Shown here one piece after another: positions 46,193 through 56,111 of a stretch of 64,000 bases of DNA. The DNA lies in assembly GCF_003601985.1 (NCBI RefSeq), contig NZ_QZXA01000004.1, forward strand, positions 186,001-250,000, written 5' to 3'. The DNA comes from Mesorhizobium jarvisii (GTDB taxonomy: Bacteria > Pseudomonadota > Alphaproteobacteria > Rhizobiales > Rhizobiaceae). The notes under the pieces were generated by a model. That model searched no databases. It was not told where the DNA came from and was given only the letters and a program-made list of their open reading frames with translations. Every line of letters begins with the position of its first letter. Position 1 is the first letter of the stretch. The position numbers and the translations under genes were made by a program.

Positions 46193-47785
46193 ATGCCCGA
46201 AACAATACCAGAGGAAGTGGCGCGCCGCCGCACCTTCGCGATCATCGCGCACCCCGACGCCGGCAAGACGACGCTCACCGAAAAGCTGCTGCTGTTCGGC
46301 GGTGCCATTCAGCTTGCCGGCGAGGTCAAGGCCAAGAAGGACAAGATCCAGACCCGGTCCGACTGGATGAAGATCGAGCGCGAGCGCGGCATTTCGGTCG
46401 TCACCTCGGTGATGACCTTCGAGTATGAAGACAATGTCTTCAACCTGCTCGACACGCCTGGCCACGAGGATTTCGCCGACGATACCTACCGCACGCTGTC
46501 GGCGGTCGACTCGGCCGTCATGGTCATCGACGCCGCCAAGGGCATCGAGCCGCGCACGCTGAAACTGTTCGAAGTCTGCCGGCTGCGCGACATTCCGATC
46601 ATCACCTTCGTCAACAAGATGGACCGCGAAAGCCGCGACCCGTTCGAGATTCTGGACGAGATCGAGCAGAAGCTGGCGCTGGACACCGCACCTATCACCT
46701 GGCCGATCGGCCGCGGCAGGACGTTTTCCGGAACCTATCACCTGGCGTTGAACGCAGTGCGCAAGGGCGACGACGAGAAGGAACGTACGCCGGTCAACGG
46801 CCCCGATTCCAACCGCGTCGCCGGGCTGCTGCCGGAAAACGAGCGCGAGGCCTTCATCGAGGAACTGGAACTCGCGCGGGAAGCGTGCCGCCCCCTCGAC
46901 ATCGATGCCTTCCGCGAGGGCCATCTGACGCCGGTCTATTTTGGCTCGGCGCTGCGCAATTACGGCGTGCGCGACCTGATCGAGGCGCTCGGCGCCTTCG
47001 GCCCGCCGCCGCGCGCGCAGGAGGCCGACACCCGCAAGGTCGAGGCCACCGAGGACAAGATGACCTCCTTCGTCTTCAAGATCCAGGCCAACATGGACCC
47101 CAACCACCGCGACCGTATCGCTTTCGTGCGCGTCTGCTCGGGCAAGCTCGAGCGCGGCATGAAGGCCAAGCTGGTGCGCACCGGCAAGCCGATGAGCCTG
47201 TCGGCGCCGCAATTCTTCTTCGCCCGCACCCGCGTCACGGCGGATGAAGCCTTTGCCGGCGACGTCGTCGGCATTCCCAACCACGGCACGCTGCGCATCG
47301 GCGACACGCTGACCGAGGGCGAGGAAATTCTTTTCAGGGGCGTGCCGAACTTCGCCCCGGAAATCCTGCGCCGCGTGCGCCTCGGCGACGCCATGAAGGC
47401 GAAGAAACTCAAGGAAGCGCTGCACCAGATGGCCGAGGAAGGCGTCGTGCAGTTGTTCTCGCCCGAGGACGGCTCACCGGCCATCGTCGGCGTCGTCGGC
47501 GCCCTGCAGCTCGACGTGTTGAAGGAGCGGCTGAACTTCGAATACACGCTGCCGGTCGAGTTCGAAATGTCGCGCTTTTCCGTCTGCCGCTGGATCTCGG
47601 CCGACGACAAGGCCGAGACGCTTCGCTTTATCGAGGCGCATCGCGGCGACATCGCCAGGGACCTCGATAACGACCCGGTGTTCCTGGCCCAGCACGCTTT
47701 CTCGCTGAACTACGAAGCCGAGCGCTGGAAAGCGATCCGCTTCGCCACCATCAAGGACTACCAGGTCCGCGACAAGGCGGCGTGA
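46193..47785 (+). CDS. prfC: Peptide chain release factor 3
   Basis: GTPase that recycles class I release factors from the ribosome. 530 residues. G1 AHPDAGKTTLTEKLL, G2 region RGISVVTSVMTF, G3 DTPGHEDF, G4 NKMDRESRDP, then domain II (SFVFKIQANMDPNHRDRIAFVRVCSG) and domain III (RFSVCRWISADD). All motifs intact. A RIME-like repeat starts 12 bp after the stop and probably ends the transcript. Confidence 0.97.
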   Translation: MPETIPEEVARRRTFAIIAHPDAGKTTLTEKLLLFGGAIQLAGEVKAKKDKIQTRSDWMKIERERGISVVTSVMTFEYEDNVFNLLDTPGHEDFADDTYRTLSAVDSAVMVIDAAKGIEPRTLKLFEVCRLRDIPIITFVNKMDRESRDPFEILDEIEQKLALDTAPITWPIGRGRTFSGTYHLALNAVRKGDDEKERTPVNGPDSNRVAGLLPENEREAFIEELELAREACRPLDIDAFREGHLTPVYFGSALRNYGVRDLIEALGAFGPPPRAQEADTRKVEATEDKMTSFVFKIQANMDPNHRDRIAFVRVCSGKLERGMKAKLVRTGKPMSLSAPQFFFARTRVTADEAFAGDVVGIPNHGTLRIGDTLTEGEEILFRGVPNFAPEILRRVRLGDAMKAKKLKEALHQMAEEGVVQLFSPEDGSPAIVGVVGALQLDVLKERLNFEYTLPVEFEMSRFSVCRWISADDKAETLRFIEAHRGDIARDLDNDPVFLAQHAFSLNYEAERWKAIRFATIKDYQVRDKAA

Positions 47786-47796
47786 GCTGTGTTTCT

Positions 47797-47943
47797 TCCT
47801 TCTCCCCTTGTGGGAGAAGGTATCGCCGAAGGCGAACGGATGAGGGGTGTTCCAGGGAACGCCAACGTCTCACTCCGCTGGAACACCCCTCATCCGTCTC
47901 GGCGCTGCGCGCCGATCCACCTTCTCCCTCAGGGGGAGAAGGA
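47797..47943. repeat. RIME-like palindromic element, copy 2
   Basis: About 147 bp between the convergent prfC and VOC genes. Outer arms CCTTCTCCCCTTGTGGGAG and GGGGGAGAAGG; inner arms GGATGAGGGGTGTTCCAG and CTGGAACACCCCTCATCC. Its centre is identical to the reversed centre of copy 1 and nearly identical to copy 3. Confidence 0.88.
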
Positions 47944-47958
47944 AAGATCGCGCGCTTC

Positions 47959-48429
47959 TCACCCCTTCGCCGCCTCTTCGAGCTTGGCGATGTCGATCTT
48001 GCCCATCTGCATCATCGCATTCATCGCCCGGCCGGCCTTGGCGCGGTCCGCATCCCCGAGCAGGCGCGGCAGCTGCTCCGGCACGACCTGCCAGGAAACG
48101 CCGAATTTGTCCTTCAGCCAGCCACAGGGTCCTGGTTCGCCGCCACCCTCCGTGAGCCTGGTCCAGAAATGATCGACTTCTTCCTGCGTCTTGCAGTCGA
48201 TCGACAGTGAGATCGCCTCGGTGAACTTGTATTGTGGTCCGCCATTGAGCGCCAGGAACGGGACACCGTCGAGTTCGAACGAGGCCACCAGCACCTTGCC
48301 CTCATCAGCGTGGCCCTTGGGCCAACGCGTCACGCTCAGCTCCTTCGAATTCTTGAAGATGGACATGTAATGGTTCATCGCCTCCTCGGCCTGTCCGTCG
48401 AACCACAGGAAGGTGGTGATCTTCTGCAT
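47959..48429 (-). CDS. VOC-family protein (PhnB/3-demethylubiquinone methyltransferase-like fold)
   Basis: 156 residues. Glyoxalase/VOC fold with the opening KITTFLWFDGQAEEAMNHYMSIF, ALNGGPQYKFTEAISLSIDC, and WGVSWQ-type ending (KFGVSWQVVPEQL). Members with this start are widespread in rhizobia next to ArsR and SRPBCC genes; no activity is established. Its 5' end is 47 bp from the SRPBCC stop on the same strand, so the three minus-strand genes form a probable operon led by ArsR. Confidence 0.87.
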   Translation of the reverse strand: MQKITTFLWFDGQAEEAMNHYMSIFKNSKELSVTRWPKGHADEGKVLVASFELDGVPFLALNGGPQYKFTEAISLSIDCKTQEEVDHFWTRLTEGGGEPGPCGWLKDKFGVSWQVVPEQLPRLLGDADRAKAGRAMNAMMQMGKIDIAKLEEAAKG

Positions 48430-48476
48430 GCGTTTCTCCTCGTTTTCTCTTCGGGGTGCTTGGGGTGAAGGAAGCG

Positions 48477-49004
48477 TCAGGCGGCGCCCTTGGCAGCGTC
48501 CTGCAGGGAAGCAAGGTAGGCGTCGAGCTGGGCATAGCTCTCGCCCATGCCGCGAGTCATGCCGGTGCCGAGCGCGCCGTCGCGGGCCGCTTGCGAGGCG
48601 TAAAGCACCGTCTGCGTCAGCAGCGTTTTTCCGGCCTGTTCGGTGAAGACCACGGTCCCTATGGTTTCGCCACCCGTCCAGTCCTCGTCGAACAGTTCGG
48701 TGGCGACGATCCTGGCTGGCCGCACGATTTCGCGATAGGCGCCGCTCATGCCCATGCTGCGGCCATCGCGGTGCTGCCAGACGTAGCGCGTGGCGCCGCC
48801 AACCCTGAGGTCGATTTCACAGATCGCCAGCCTCCAGCCATCGGGGCCGTGCAGCCAGCCCTTCAGCAACTCGGGTACCGTCCAGCAGTCGAAGACCATC
48901 GGCCGCGACGCGTCGAAGATGCGGGTGATCTGGACCTCGCGGTCGCTAGGCGTTGTCACCGTCAGCGTGGCGACGGTCGAACCCGGCAAGGTTGTGGTGC
49001 TCAT
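48477..49004 (-). CDS. SRPBCC/AHSA1-domain protein
   Basis: 175 residues from ATG 49004, which follows a very strong ribosome site (AGGAGGA). START-like lipid/small-ligand-binding fold: REVQITRIFDASRPMVFDCWT, GGATRYVWQHRDGRSMGMSG, ARIVATELFDEDWTGGE, and C-terminal MGESYAQLDAYL. The pairing with an ArsR repressor is common, suggesting a ligand sequestered or sensed by this protein, but the ligand is unknown. Confidence 0.88.
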   Translation of the reverse strand: MSTTTLPGSTVATLTVTTPSDREVQITRIFDASRPMVFDCWTVPELLKGWLHGPDGWRLAICEIDLRVGGATRYVWQHRDGRSMGMSGAYREIVRPARIVATELFDEDWTGGETIGTVVFTEQAGKTLLTQTVLYASQAARDGALGTGMTRGMGESYAQLDAYLASLQDAAKGAA

Positions 49005-49077
49005 GATGGTCCTCCTCCTATTTGCCAAAGGACGTGCGGCAGGCCGGTGACCCGACACAGGCCGCGATTCTTTCTGG

Positions 49078-49422
49078 CTATTGGTCGGTACTGTCGGGGG
49101 CTTTCTCGGCCTTCATCGCGCCGAGCAACGCGTCGAGGCGCTGGAAGTTGCCTTCCCAGATCTTGCGATACCGCTCCAGCCAGTCATTGGCCTCTGCCAA
49201 CGGTTTTGCTTCCAACCGGCACGGCCGGCGCTGCGCGTCGCGGCCGCGTGAAATCAGCCCGGCGTTTTCCAGCACCTTTAGATGCTTGGAAATCGAGGGC
49301 TGGCTCATCGCGAAGGGCTCGGCGAGTTCCATCACGGATGCTTCGCCCTGGATGAGCCGGGCAAGAATGGCGCGGCGCGTCGGATCGGCGAGTGCGGCAA
49401 AAGTGGCGTCCAGCTGGTCCAT
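49078..49422 (-). CDS. ArsR-family transcriptional repressor
   Basis: 114 residues from ATG 49422; the frame upstream of it contains the operator-like repeats and is not coding. Winged helix: DATFAALADPTRRAILARLIQGEASVMELAEPFAMSQPSISKHLKVLENAGLI in outline. It has no Cys-Cys metal site (no ELCVCDL-type motif), as in the aromatic- or stress-responsive subgroup paired with SRPBCC proteins. It should repress its own operon (SRPBCC, VOC). Confidence 0.92.
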   Translation of the reverse strand: MDQLDATFAALADPTRRAILARLIQGEASVMELAEPFAMSQPSISKHLKVLENAGLISRGRDAQRRPCRLEAKPLAEANDWLERYRKIWEGNFQRLDALLGAMKAEKAPDSTDQ

Positions 49423-49441
49423 CGGATGTCCATAGCCAAAA

Positions 49442-49466
49442 GGGTATATACCCGATTGGATATATA
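49442..49466 (-). promoter_or_regulatory. Probable ArsR operator
   Basis: The 12-bp palindrome GGGTATATACCC (49442-49453) and the wider dyad GTATATA/TATATAC (49444-49450, 49460-49466) lie 20 bp upstream of the arsR-type ATG. AT-rich dyads of this kind are usual ArsR sites. Confidence 0.6.
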
Positions 49467-49618
49467 CAGGCGAGCTCCGCTCGTCAACCGCCCATTCGGA
49501 TTTCGTGGCGCATTGCAAAAATGTGGCCAGACCATACTTGCGCGTCTATAAAGCCAGCGATCCGAATTCAGCTCCGCCGCGCCATTCCCGGGCCGAGGCC
49601 AGCCACCAAGGAAAAAAC

Positions 49619-51463
49619 ATGCCTGCCTATCGCTCCCGCACCACCACCCATGGCCGCAACATGGCCGGCGCACGCGGCCTTTGGCGCGCCACCGGCATGA
49701 AGGATTCCGATTTCGGCAAGCCGATTATCGCCGTGGTCAATTCCTTCACCCAGTTCGTGCCGGGCCATGTGCATTTGAAGGACCTCGGCCAACTGGTGGC
49801 GCGCGAGATCGAGAAGGCCGGCGGCGTTGCCAAGGAATTCAACACCATCGCGGTCGATGACGGCATCGCCATGGGCCATGACGGCATGCTCTATTCTCTG
49901 CCGTCGCGCGAGCTGATCGCCGATTCCGTCGAATACATGGTCAATGCGCACTGCGCCGACGCCATGGTCTGCATCTCCAATTGCGACAAGATCACCCCCG
50001 GCATGCTGATGGCGTCGCTGCGCCTCAATATTCCGACCGTCTTCGTCTCCGGCGGGCCGATGGAAGCCGGCAAGGTGGTGCTGGCCGGCAAGACGCAGGC
50101 GCTCGACCTGGTCGACGCCATGGTCGCGGCCGCCGACGACAAGATCTCCGACGAGGACGTCAAGGTCATCGAGCGCTCGGCCTGTCCGACTTGCGGCTCC
50201 TGCTCGGGCATGTTCACCGCCAATTCCATGAACTGCCTGACCGAGGCGCTTGGACTGTCGCTGCCGGGCAACGGCTCGACATTGGCCACGCATGCCGACC
50301 GCAAGCGGCTGTTCGTCGAGGCTGGCCATCTCGTCGTCGATCTCGCCCAGCGCTATTACGAGCAGGATGACGAGACGGCACTGCCGCGCAGCATCGCGTC
50401 GAAGGGCGCCTTCGAAAACGCCATGACGCTCGACATCGCCATGGGCGGCTCGACCAACACCGTGCTGCACATTTTGGCGGCCGCCCATGAGGGCGAGGTC
50501 GATTTCACGATGGAGGACATCGACCGGCTGTCGCGGCGGGTTCCGGTGCTCTGCAAGGTGGCGCCGGCCAAGTCCGACGTCCACATGGAAGACGTTCATC
50601 GCGCCGGCGGCATCATGGCCATCCTCGGCCAGCTCGATAATGCCGGGCTGATCAACCGCGACCTGCCGACCGTGCACACATCAAGCCTCGGCGAGGCGCT
50701 CGACCATTGGGATATTTCCCGCACCTCCAGCCAGAATGTCCGCGACTTCTTCCTTGCCGCGCCCGGCGGCGTGCCGACACAGGTCGCCTTCAGTCAGGAC
50801 CGCCGCTGGGACGATCTCGATCTCGATCGTGAAAAGGGTGTCATCCGTTCGGCGGAAACGCCGTTCTCTAGGGATGGCGGCCTTGCGGTGCTGAAAGGCA
50901 ATCTGGCGCTCGACGGCTGCATCGTGAAGACGGCCGGCGTCGATGAGTCGATCCTGAAGTTCACCGGCCCGGCCCGGGTGTTCGAAAGCCAGGACGCTTC
51001 GGTCAAGGCAATCCTCTCCAACGAGATCAAGGCCGGCGACGTCGTCGTCATCCGCTATGAAGGCCCGCGTGGCGGCCCCGGCATGCAGGAGATGCTCTAC
51101 CCGACCAGCTATCTGAAGTCGAAGGGCCTCGGCAAGGCCTGCGCGCTGGTCACCGACGGCCGCTTCTCCGGCGGCACGTCGGGCCTGTCGATCGGCCATG
51201 CGTCGCCGGAAGCCGCCGAAGGCGGCACGATCGGACTGGTGCAGGAGGGCGACACGATCGAGATCGACATCCCCAACCGCACCATCCGCCTCGCCGTCAG
51301 CGACGCCGAACTCGACAGCCGCCGGGCGGCGATGGAAGCCAAGGGCGCCCTGGCCTGGAAGCCCGAGGAAAAGCGCAAGCGCAAGGTGACGACCGCATTG
51401 CGCGCCTACGCCGCCTTCGCCACCAGCGCCGACAAGGGCGCGGTGCGGCACGTGCCGGAGTAG
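49619..51463 (+). CDS. ilvD: Dihydroxy-acid dehydratase
   Basis: Third enzyme of valine/isoleucine synthesis, dehydrating dihydroxy acids with an iron-sulfur cluster. 614 residues from ATG 49619 (AAGGA ribosome site), equal to the E. coli length. Cluster cysteines Cys122 (NCDKITPGM) and Cys195 in [11 protein letters not shown] (189-199), plus GGSTNTVLH and the C-terminal [14 protein letters not shown] loop. The upstream frame extension overlaps the ArsR operator and is rejected. Confidence 0.97.
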   Translation: MPAYRSRTTTHGRNMAGARGLWRATGMKDSDFGKPIIAVVNSFTQFVPGHVHLKDLGQLVAREIEKAGGVAKEFNTIAVDDGIAMGHDGMLYSLPSRELIADSVEYMVNAHCADAMVCISNCDKITPGMLMASLRLNIPTVFVSGGPMEAGKVVLAGKTQALDLVDAMVAAADDKISDEDVKVIERSACPTCGSCSGMFTANSMNCLTEALGLSLPGNGSTLATHADRKRLFVEAGHLVVDLAQRYYEQDDETALPRSIASKGAFENAMTLDIAMGGSTNTVLHILAAAHEGEVDFTMEDIDRLSRRVPVLCKVAPAKSDVHMEDVHRAGGIMAILGQLDNAGLINRDLPTVHTSSLGEALDHWDISRTSSQNVRDFFLAAPGGVPTQVAFSQDRRWDDLDLDREKGVIRSAETPFSRDGGLAVLKGNLALDGCIVKTAGVDESILKFTGPARVFESQDASVKAILSNEIKAGDVVVIRYEGPRGGPGMQEMLYPTSYLKSKGLGKACALVTDGRFSGGTSGLSIGHASPEAAEGGTIGLVQEGDTIEIDIPNRTIRLAVSDAELDSRRAAMEAKGALAWKPEEKRKRKVTTALRAYAAFATSADKGAVRHVPE

Positions 51464-51472
51464 CGCGGTTCT

Positions 51473-51618
51473 TCCTTCTCCCCTTGTGGGAGAAGGTGTC
51501 GCCGAAGGCGACGGATGAGGGGTGTTCCAGGGAACGCTAACGCCTCACTCCGCTGGAACACCCCTCATCCGTCTCGGCGCTGCGCGCCGATCCACCTTCC
51601 CCCACAAGGGGGGAAGGA
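51473..51618. repeat. RIME-like palindromic element, copy 3
   Basis: About 146 bp between convergent ilvD and the ABC transporter gene, starting 10 bp after the ilvD stop. Same orientation as copy 2, with identical inner arms and two base changes in the centre. Confidence 0.88.
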
Positions 51619-51628
51619 AGAGGCGGCA

Positions 51629-53482
51629 CTATGGCATCAGCTGATATTCATAAAGCTTCTGGTAAAGCCCGCCCTGCGTGAGCAGAGCACGATGCGGCCC
51701 GCTCTCCACCACCTTGCCGCCCTCCAGCACGACGATCGTGTCGGCCTGGTGCACGGTCGACAGGCGGTGCGCGATGACGATCGTCGTGCGGCCTTGGGTC
51801 AGCTGCTGCAGCGCGTCGCGGAACAGCGCTTCGGATTCGGCGTCGAGCGCGCTGGTCGCCTCGTCCAGCAGCAGTATTTCGGCATTGCGCAGCATGGCGC
51901 GCGCGATCGAGATGCGTTGGCGCTGGCCGCCCGACAAGAGGCCGCCATTCTCGCCGACATCGGTCTCGAAGCCCTTCGCCTGCGCCATGATGAAGTCATG
52001 CGCGTTGGCGGCCTTGGCCGCGGCGATCACCTCATCATCGGTCGCGTCCTGCCGCCCAAGCCGGATGTTGTGCATGATGGTGCCGGCAAACAGGAACGTG
52101 TCCTGGCTGACATAGGCGATCTTTTCCCGCAGTGAAGCGAGCGTGGCATGGGAAATGTCCTGGCCGTCGAGCAAGACCTTGCCGCTGTTCGGGTCATACA
52201 TGCGCATGATCAGGTTCAGGATCGTCGACTTGCCGCCGCCGGAAGGCCCGACCAGCGCCGTCATCTTGCCCGCTTCAAGGGTCAGGTCGAACCGGTCGAG
52301 CACCGGCGGACCGTTCTGATAGGCGAAGCTGACGGCATCGAACCGGATCTCGCCCGGTCCAGTCCGAAGCGGCTTTGCATCGGGCTTCTCGGCCAGTGAC
52401 AGCGGCTCGTCGGCGAGCTGGAACATCATGCGCACGCCGACAATGCCGCTTTCCAGTGAGATGCGCACGCGCGCCAGGCGCTTTGCCGGTTCATAGGCGA
52501 GCAGCAGCGCCGCGATGAACGCCATGATGTTGCCAGGCATCTGGCCGCCCTGCAGAACCAGCAAGCCGCTGACCATGACGGCGCCGGCGATCGCCAGCCC
52601 GGCCAGCGTCTCCATCACCGGGCTGGTCACCGCTTCCAGCGCGGCAATGTTGTTGGCCCGATCCTCGACGTCTGCCACCGCCTTGTACATGCGCTTGCGC
52701 ATCAAGCTTTCGAGGTTGAAGGATTTGACTACGCGCACGCCGATAGCGGTTTCCTGCATCACCTGAATGATCTGGCCAACCGAGCGGAACTCCATGGCAG
52801 CGAACTTGCGCACACGCTTCAGGATGCGGTTGACGCCATAGATGGCCACAGGCCCGGCGACGAAGCAGATCAGCGACAGCACCGGCTGCTGCCAGACCAT
52901 GACACCAATCAAGGCAAGCAGGGTCACCAGATCGCGCACATAGGAGGTGACGATCAGGTCGAGCACGTTGCGTGCCGCCTGGGCATTGTTGGTCATGCGG
53001 GTGATCAGATCGGATGACGAGGTCGAATGGTAGAATTCGATGCCTTGCGCCAGGATGCGGTCGTAGATCTTGCGCTGCCGGTCGGCGATGATGGCATTGC
53101 CGACGCGGCTCATGAAATAGGCCTGGACGAAATTGGCGAGGCCCTTGAGGATGAAGATCCCGGCGACCGCCGCCGCAATCATGTTGACGCGGTCGACCCG
53201 CTTGTCGATCACGAATTCATTGGTGATTTCGCGCAGGATCCAGGCGCTGGCGGCGGTCATGCCGGCCACCACCAGCATCGAAAGAATGGCCGCGCCATAT
53301 CCGAACATATGCTCCCGGAACGATTCCCTGACCAGCCTTGCGACGAGGCGCTGGTTTTCCGTCGAGCGGAAGAAACGAAACAAAGGCCGATCCTTGGTGG
53401 CGGAATGACGAAGGCGGCTTATAGAGGGAGTTGTCCCCGGATGGAACCATTGGAGGCTTCTGGAAAGAAACCGCTGCGTCAT
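51629..53482 (-). CDS. ABC exporter, fused permease and ATPase (MsbA-like)
   Basis: 617 residues as drawn. Six membrane helices in the first 330 residues, then the ATPase: Walker A GPSGGGKST, Q-loop YVSQDTFLF, signature LSGGQRQR, Walker B ILLLDEATSALD, H-loop IVIAHRLST. It is a half transporter working as a homodimer, resembling lipid/multidrug exporters. Only 53 bp separate this start from the divergent deaminase gene, and the first about 40 residues look unlike the family, so the true start is probably further in. Confidence 0.92.
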   Translation of the reverse strand: MTQRFLSRSLQWFHPGTTPSISRLRHSATKDRPLFRFFRSTENQRLVARLVRESFREHMFGYGAAILSMLVVAGMTAASAWILREITNEFVIDKRVDRVNMIAAAVAGIFILKGLANFVQAYFMSRVGNAIIADRQRKIYDRILAQGIEFYHSTSSSDLITRMTNNAQAARNVLDLIVTSYVRDLVTLLALIGVMVWQQPVLSLICFVAGPVAIYGVNRILKRVRKFAAMEFRSVGQIIQVMQETAIGVRVVKSFNLESLMRKRMYKAVADVEDRANNIAALEAVTSPVMETLAGLAIAGAVMVSGLLVLQGGQMPGNIMAFIAALLLAYEPAKRLARVRISLESGIVGVRMMFQLADEPLSLAEKPDAKPLRTGPGEIRFDAVSFAYQNGPPVLDRFDLTLEAGKMTALVGPSGGGKSTILNLIMRMYDPNSGKVLLDGQDISHATLASLREKIAYVSQDTFLFAGTIMHNIRLGRQDATDDEVIAAAKAANAHDFIMAQAKGFETDVGENGGLLSGGQRQRISIARAMLRNAEILLLDEATSALDAESEALFRDALQQLTQGRTTIVIAHRLSTVHQADTIVVLEGGKVVESGPHRALLTQGGLYQKLYEYQLMP

Positions 53483-53535
53483 GCGGTCTTTTGGGACACC
53501 ATGGCAAAGTGATTCTTCAGGCGAGATGACGACAG

Positions 53536-54816
53536 ATGGATTTCGACCTTATCGTTCGTGGTGGCACGCTGCCGGATGGCAGGATTGCCGATATCGGCAT
53601 TAGCGACGAGACGATCGCGGCGATCGAGCCCGAATTGCAGGGTTCCGCCCGGATCGAGGTCGATGCCAGCGGGAATCTGGTCTCGCCCCCCTTTGTCGAT
53701 CCGCATTTCCACATGGATGCCACGCTGTCCTATGGCATTCCGCGCATCAACGCCTCGGGCACGCTGCTGGAAGGCATTGCGCTATGGGGTGAGCTGAAGC
53801 CGCTTTTGACGCATGAGGCGGTGCGCGACCGGGCGCTCGCCTATTGCGACTGGGCGGTGTCGATGGGCCTGCTGGCCATCCGCACCCATGTCGACGTCTG
53901 CGACGACAGGCTGCTGGCGGTCGAGGCCCTGCTCGACGTCAAGAAAACGATCGCGCCCTATATCGACCTCCAGCTCGTGGCCTTTCCGCAGGACGGTTTC
54001 TACCGCTCGCCGAAGGCGCGTGAAAACACCATCCGTGCGCTGGACATGGGCGTCGATATCGTCGGCGGCATTCCGCATTTCGAGCGTACCATGGCCGACG
54101 GCACGCGCTCGGTGACAGAACTGTGCGAGATCGCGGCCAAACGTGGCCTGATGGTCGACCTGCATTGCGACGAGACCGACGACCCGCTGTCGCGCCACAT
54201 CGAGCAACTGGCCTATGAAACGCAGCGCCTTGGCCTGCAGGGCAAGGTGGCCGGCTCGCACCTCACCTCGATGCATTCGATGGACAATTACTATGTCTCG
54301 AAGCTGCTGCCGCTGATCGCCGAGGCCGGCGTTTCGGCTATCCCCAATCCGCTGATCAACATCATGCTTCAGGGCCGCCACGATACATTCCCGAAGCGCC
54401 GCGGCCTGACCCGGGTCAAGGAGATGCAGGCGATCGGCATCCGTGTCGGCTGGGGTCAGGATTGCGTGCTCGATCCCTGGTATTCGCTGGGCACCGCCGA
54501 CATGCTCGACGTCGCCTTCATGGGCCTGCACGTCGCGCAGATGTCGAGCCCGGCCGACATGGCGCGCTGCTTCGACATGGTCACCAACGTCAACGCCGCC
54601 ATCATGGGTCTCGACCACCTCGGCCTCGCCGTCGGCAAGCGCGCCAGCCTTGTCATCCTCGACGCCGGCAATCCGATCGAGGCCCTGCGCCTGCGCGCCG
54701 AGCGCATCTGCGTCATCGCCAGGGGCAAGGTGGTGGCGGAACGGACGCGGCAGGATACAAGGCTTTCCATCCCGGGCCGGCCGGCGCTGGTCAACCGCAG
54801 GCACAAAGCCACGTAG
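53536..54816 (+). CDS. codA: Cytosine-deaminase-like amidohydrolase
   Basis: 426 residues of the metal-dependent amidohydrolase superfamily. Metal ligands: HxH in PPFVDPHFHMDATLS, His in DLHCDETDDP, His in SHLTSMHSMDN, and Asp in GWGQDCVLDPWYSLG. This set is that of the CodA cytosine/isoguanine deaminase group rather than dihydroorotase. The substrate may be cytosine or another N-heterocycle. The DMT permease gene follows by 107 bp and could be its transporter. Confidence 0.85.
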   Translation: MDFDLIVRGGTLPDGRIADIGISDETIAAIEPELQGSARIEVDASGNLVSPPFVDPHFHMDATLSYGIPRINASGTLLEGIALWGELKPLLTHEAVRDRALAYCDWAVSMGLLAIRTHVDVCDDRLLAVEALLDVKKTIAPYIDLQLVAFPQDGFYRSPKARENTIRALDMGVDIVGGIPHFERTMADGTRSVTELCEIAAKRGLMVDLHCDETDDPLSRHIEQLAYETQRLGLQGKVAGSHLTSMHSMDNYYVSKLLPLIAEAGVSAIPNPLINIMLQGRHDTFPKRRGLTRVKEMQAIGIRVGWGQDCVLDPWYSLGTADMLDVAFMGLHVAQMSSPADMARCFDMVTNVNAAIMGLDHLGLAVGKRASLVILDAGNPIEALRLRAERICVIARGKVVAERTRQDTRLSIPGRPALVNRRHKAT

Positions 54817-54923
54817 GCCCAGCCGATTCCCGGTCCTGGTCTCGCGATTTCCCGGATTCTTCTCGTCAAAGCCGCCGCTTCCGTCTACGACGCGACTTAG
54901 GCGAGGGAGGAATCGGGATCGGC

Positions 54924-55847
54924 ATGACGCAACCCGTTGCGCAGAATTCCACGATCAGGAACGTGCTTCTGGCCGGCATTCTGCTGATGCTGGCCGGCGA
55001 CTTCCTGTTTGCGCTGAACGATGCGATGGGCAAGTGGCTGGTCGCCAGCTTTTCCGTCGGCCAGGTGGTGCTGATCCGCTCCATAGGCGCCTTCTTCGTT
55101 CTCGGGCCGATGATTGCGCATCAGGGTGCGGCCAAGCTGTTTCGCATGGAACGCCCTGAACTGCAGATCTTGCGTGTCGTCATGACCACGCTCGACACCG
55201 CACTTTTCTATGCCGCGGTCGTCTATCTGCCGCTTGCCGACGTCATGAGTTTCTACATGGCGGGACCGATCTATGTCGCGGCGCTCTCGCACCTGTTGCT
55301 CGGCGAAAAGGTCGGCTGGCGCCGCTGGGTGGCGATCCTGCTCGGCTTCTGCGGCGTGGTGATCATGCTGAAGCCGTCCTCTGCGGCGTTCTCGCTGTCG
55401 TCGAGCTTCGCGCTCGCCGGCAGCATCGCCTTTGCCTTCGCCATCATCCTCAACCGGCGCCTGCGCGGCACCAGCGACACCAATCTGGTGACATGGCAGA
55501 CGATCGGCACGCTGCTGGTCGGCGGCGTGCTGACCATCGGCGCCTGGCAAACGCCGTCGGCGCTCGATTTCGGCGCCATGCTGCTGCTCGGCATCGTTTC
55601 CTGCAGTGCCCATCTGATGATCACGCGGGCGCTCAAGCTGGCCCCGGCCTCGACACTGGCGCCGCTGCACTACACGCTGCTCCTGTGGGCCGTGGTGTTC
55701 GGGCTGGTGTTCTTCGGCGACGTTCCCAGTCCGCGCATCCTGATCGGCTCGGGCATCATCGTTCTGGCCGGCCTGTTCATTTTCCACCGCCAGAAGGTGG
55801 TCGACACCACGGTGCCGCCCGAGAACGTGCCGAAGGGCGTGAATTAA
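54924..55847 (+). CDS. DMT-family permease (EamA domains)
   Basis: 307 residues from ATG 54924; the frame is open far upstream into codA in another register, but only this part is hydrophobic. Two EamA repeats of five helices each (LLAGILLMLAGDFLFALNDAMGKWLV; LAGSIAFAFAIILNRRL). Closer to the RhaT/S-adenosylmethionine-uptake-like group than to the permease at 35162. It may import or export the product or substrate of the adjacent deaminase. Confidence 0.88.
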   Translation: MTQPVAQNSTIRNVLLAGILLMLAGDFLFALNDAMGKWLVASFSVGQVVLIRSIGAFFVLGPMIAHQGAAKLFRMERPELQILRVVMTTLDTALFYAAVVYLPLADVMSFYMAGPIYVAALSHLLLGEKVGWRRWVAILLGFCGVVIMLKPSSAAFSLSSSFALAGSIAFAFAIILNRRLRGTSDTNLVTWQTIGTLLVGGVLTIGAWQTPSALDFGAMLLLGIVSCSAHLMITRALKLAPASTLAPLHYTLLLWAVVFGLVFFGDVPSPRILIGSGIIVLAGLFIFHRQKVVDTTVPPENVPKGVN

Positions 55848-55911
55848 AGCGGTTCCAGGAAAGTGTGAGAAGGCTTTCCGTCCGCGATTGCAGCCAAGCA
55901 AAGCATACGGC
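55848..55911 (+). repeat. Diverged copy of the 38650-type repeat
   Basis: AAGCGGTTCCAGGAAAGTGTG followed by TTTCCG and GATTGCAGCCAAGCAAAG parallels the unit at 38650-38712. It starts right after the permease stop codon. The rest of the gap up to 56111 shows nothing recognisable. Confidence 0.55.
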
Positions 55912-56111
55912 ACGTCACACGCAGCCTTTTCAAAGCTCCGCATCTAGCGGCCGAAGGCTATCATCCGGAATTGTTAGAGTTTCCGGTCAGAAAATCCGAT
56001 ATTTACATCGATACTTTGCCGTGTACGTTGCCTTTCGGGCGCAATACGGGATTGATTCTTGCCTGGGAGAGGCTGGATCAACATCTCAAGAAAACTGCGA
56101 CAGAGGGGGTG

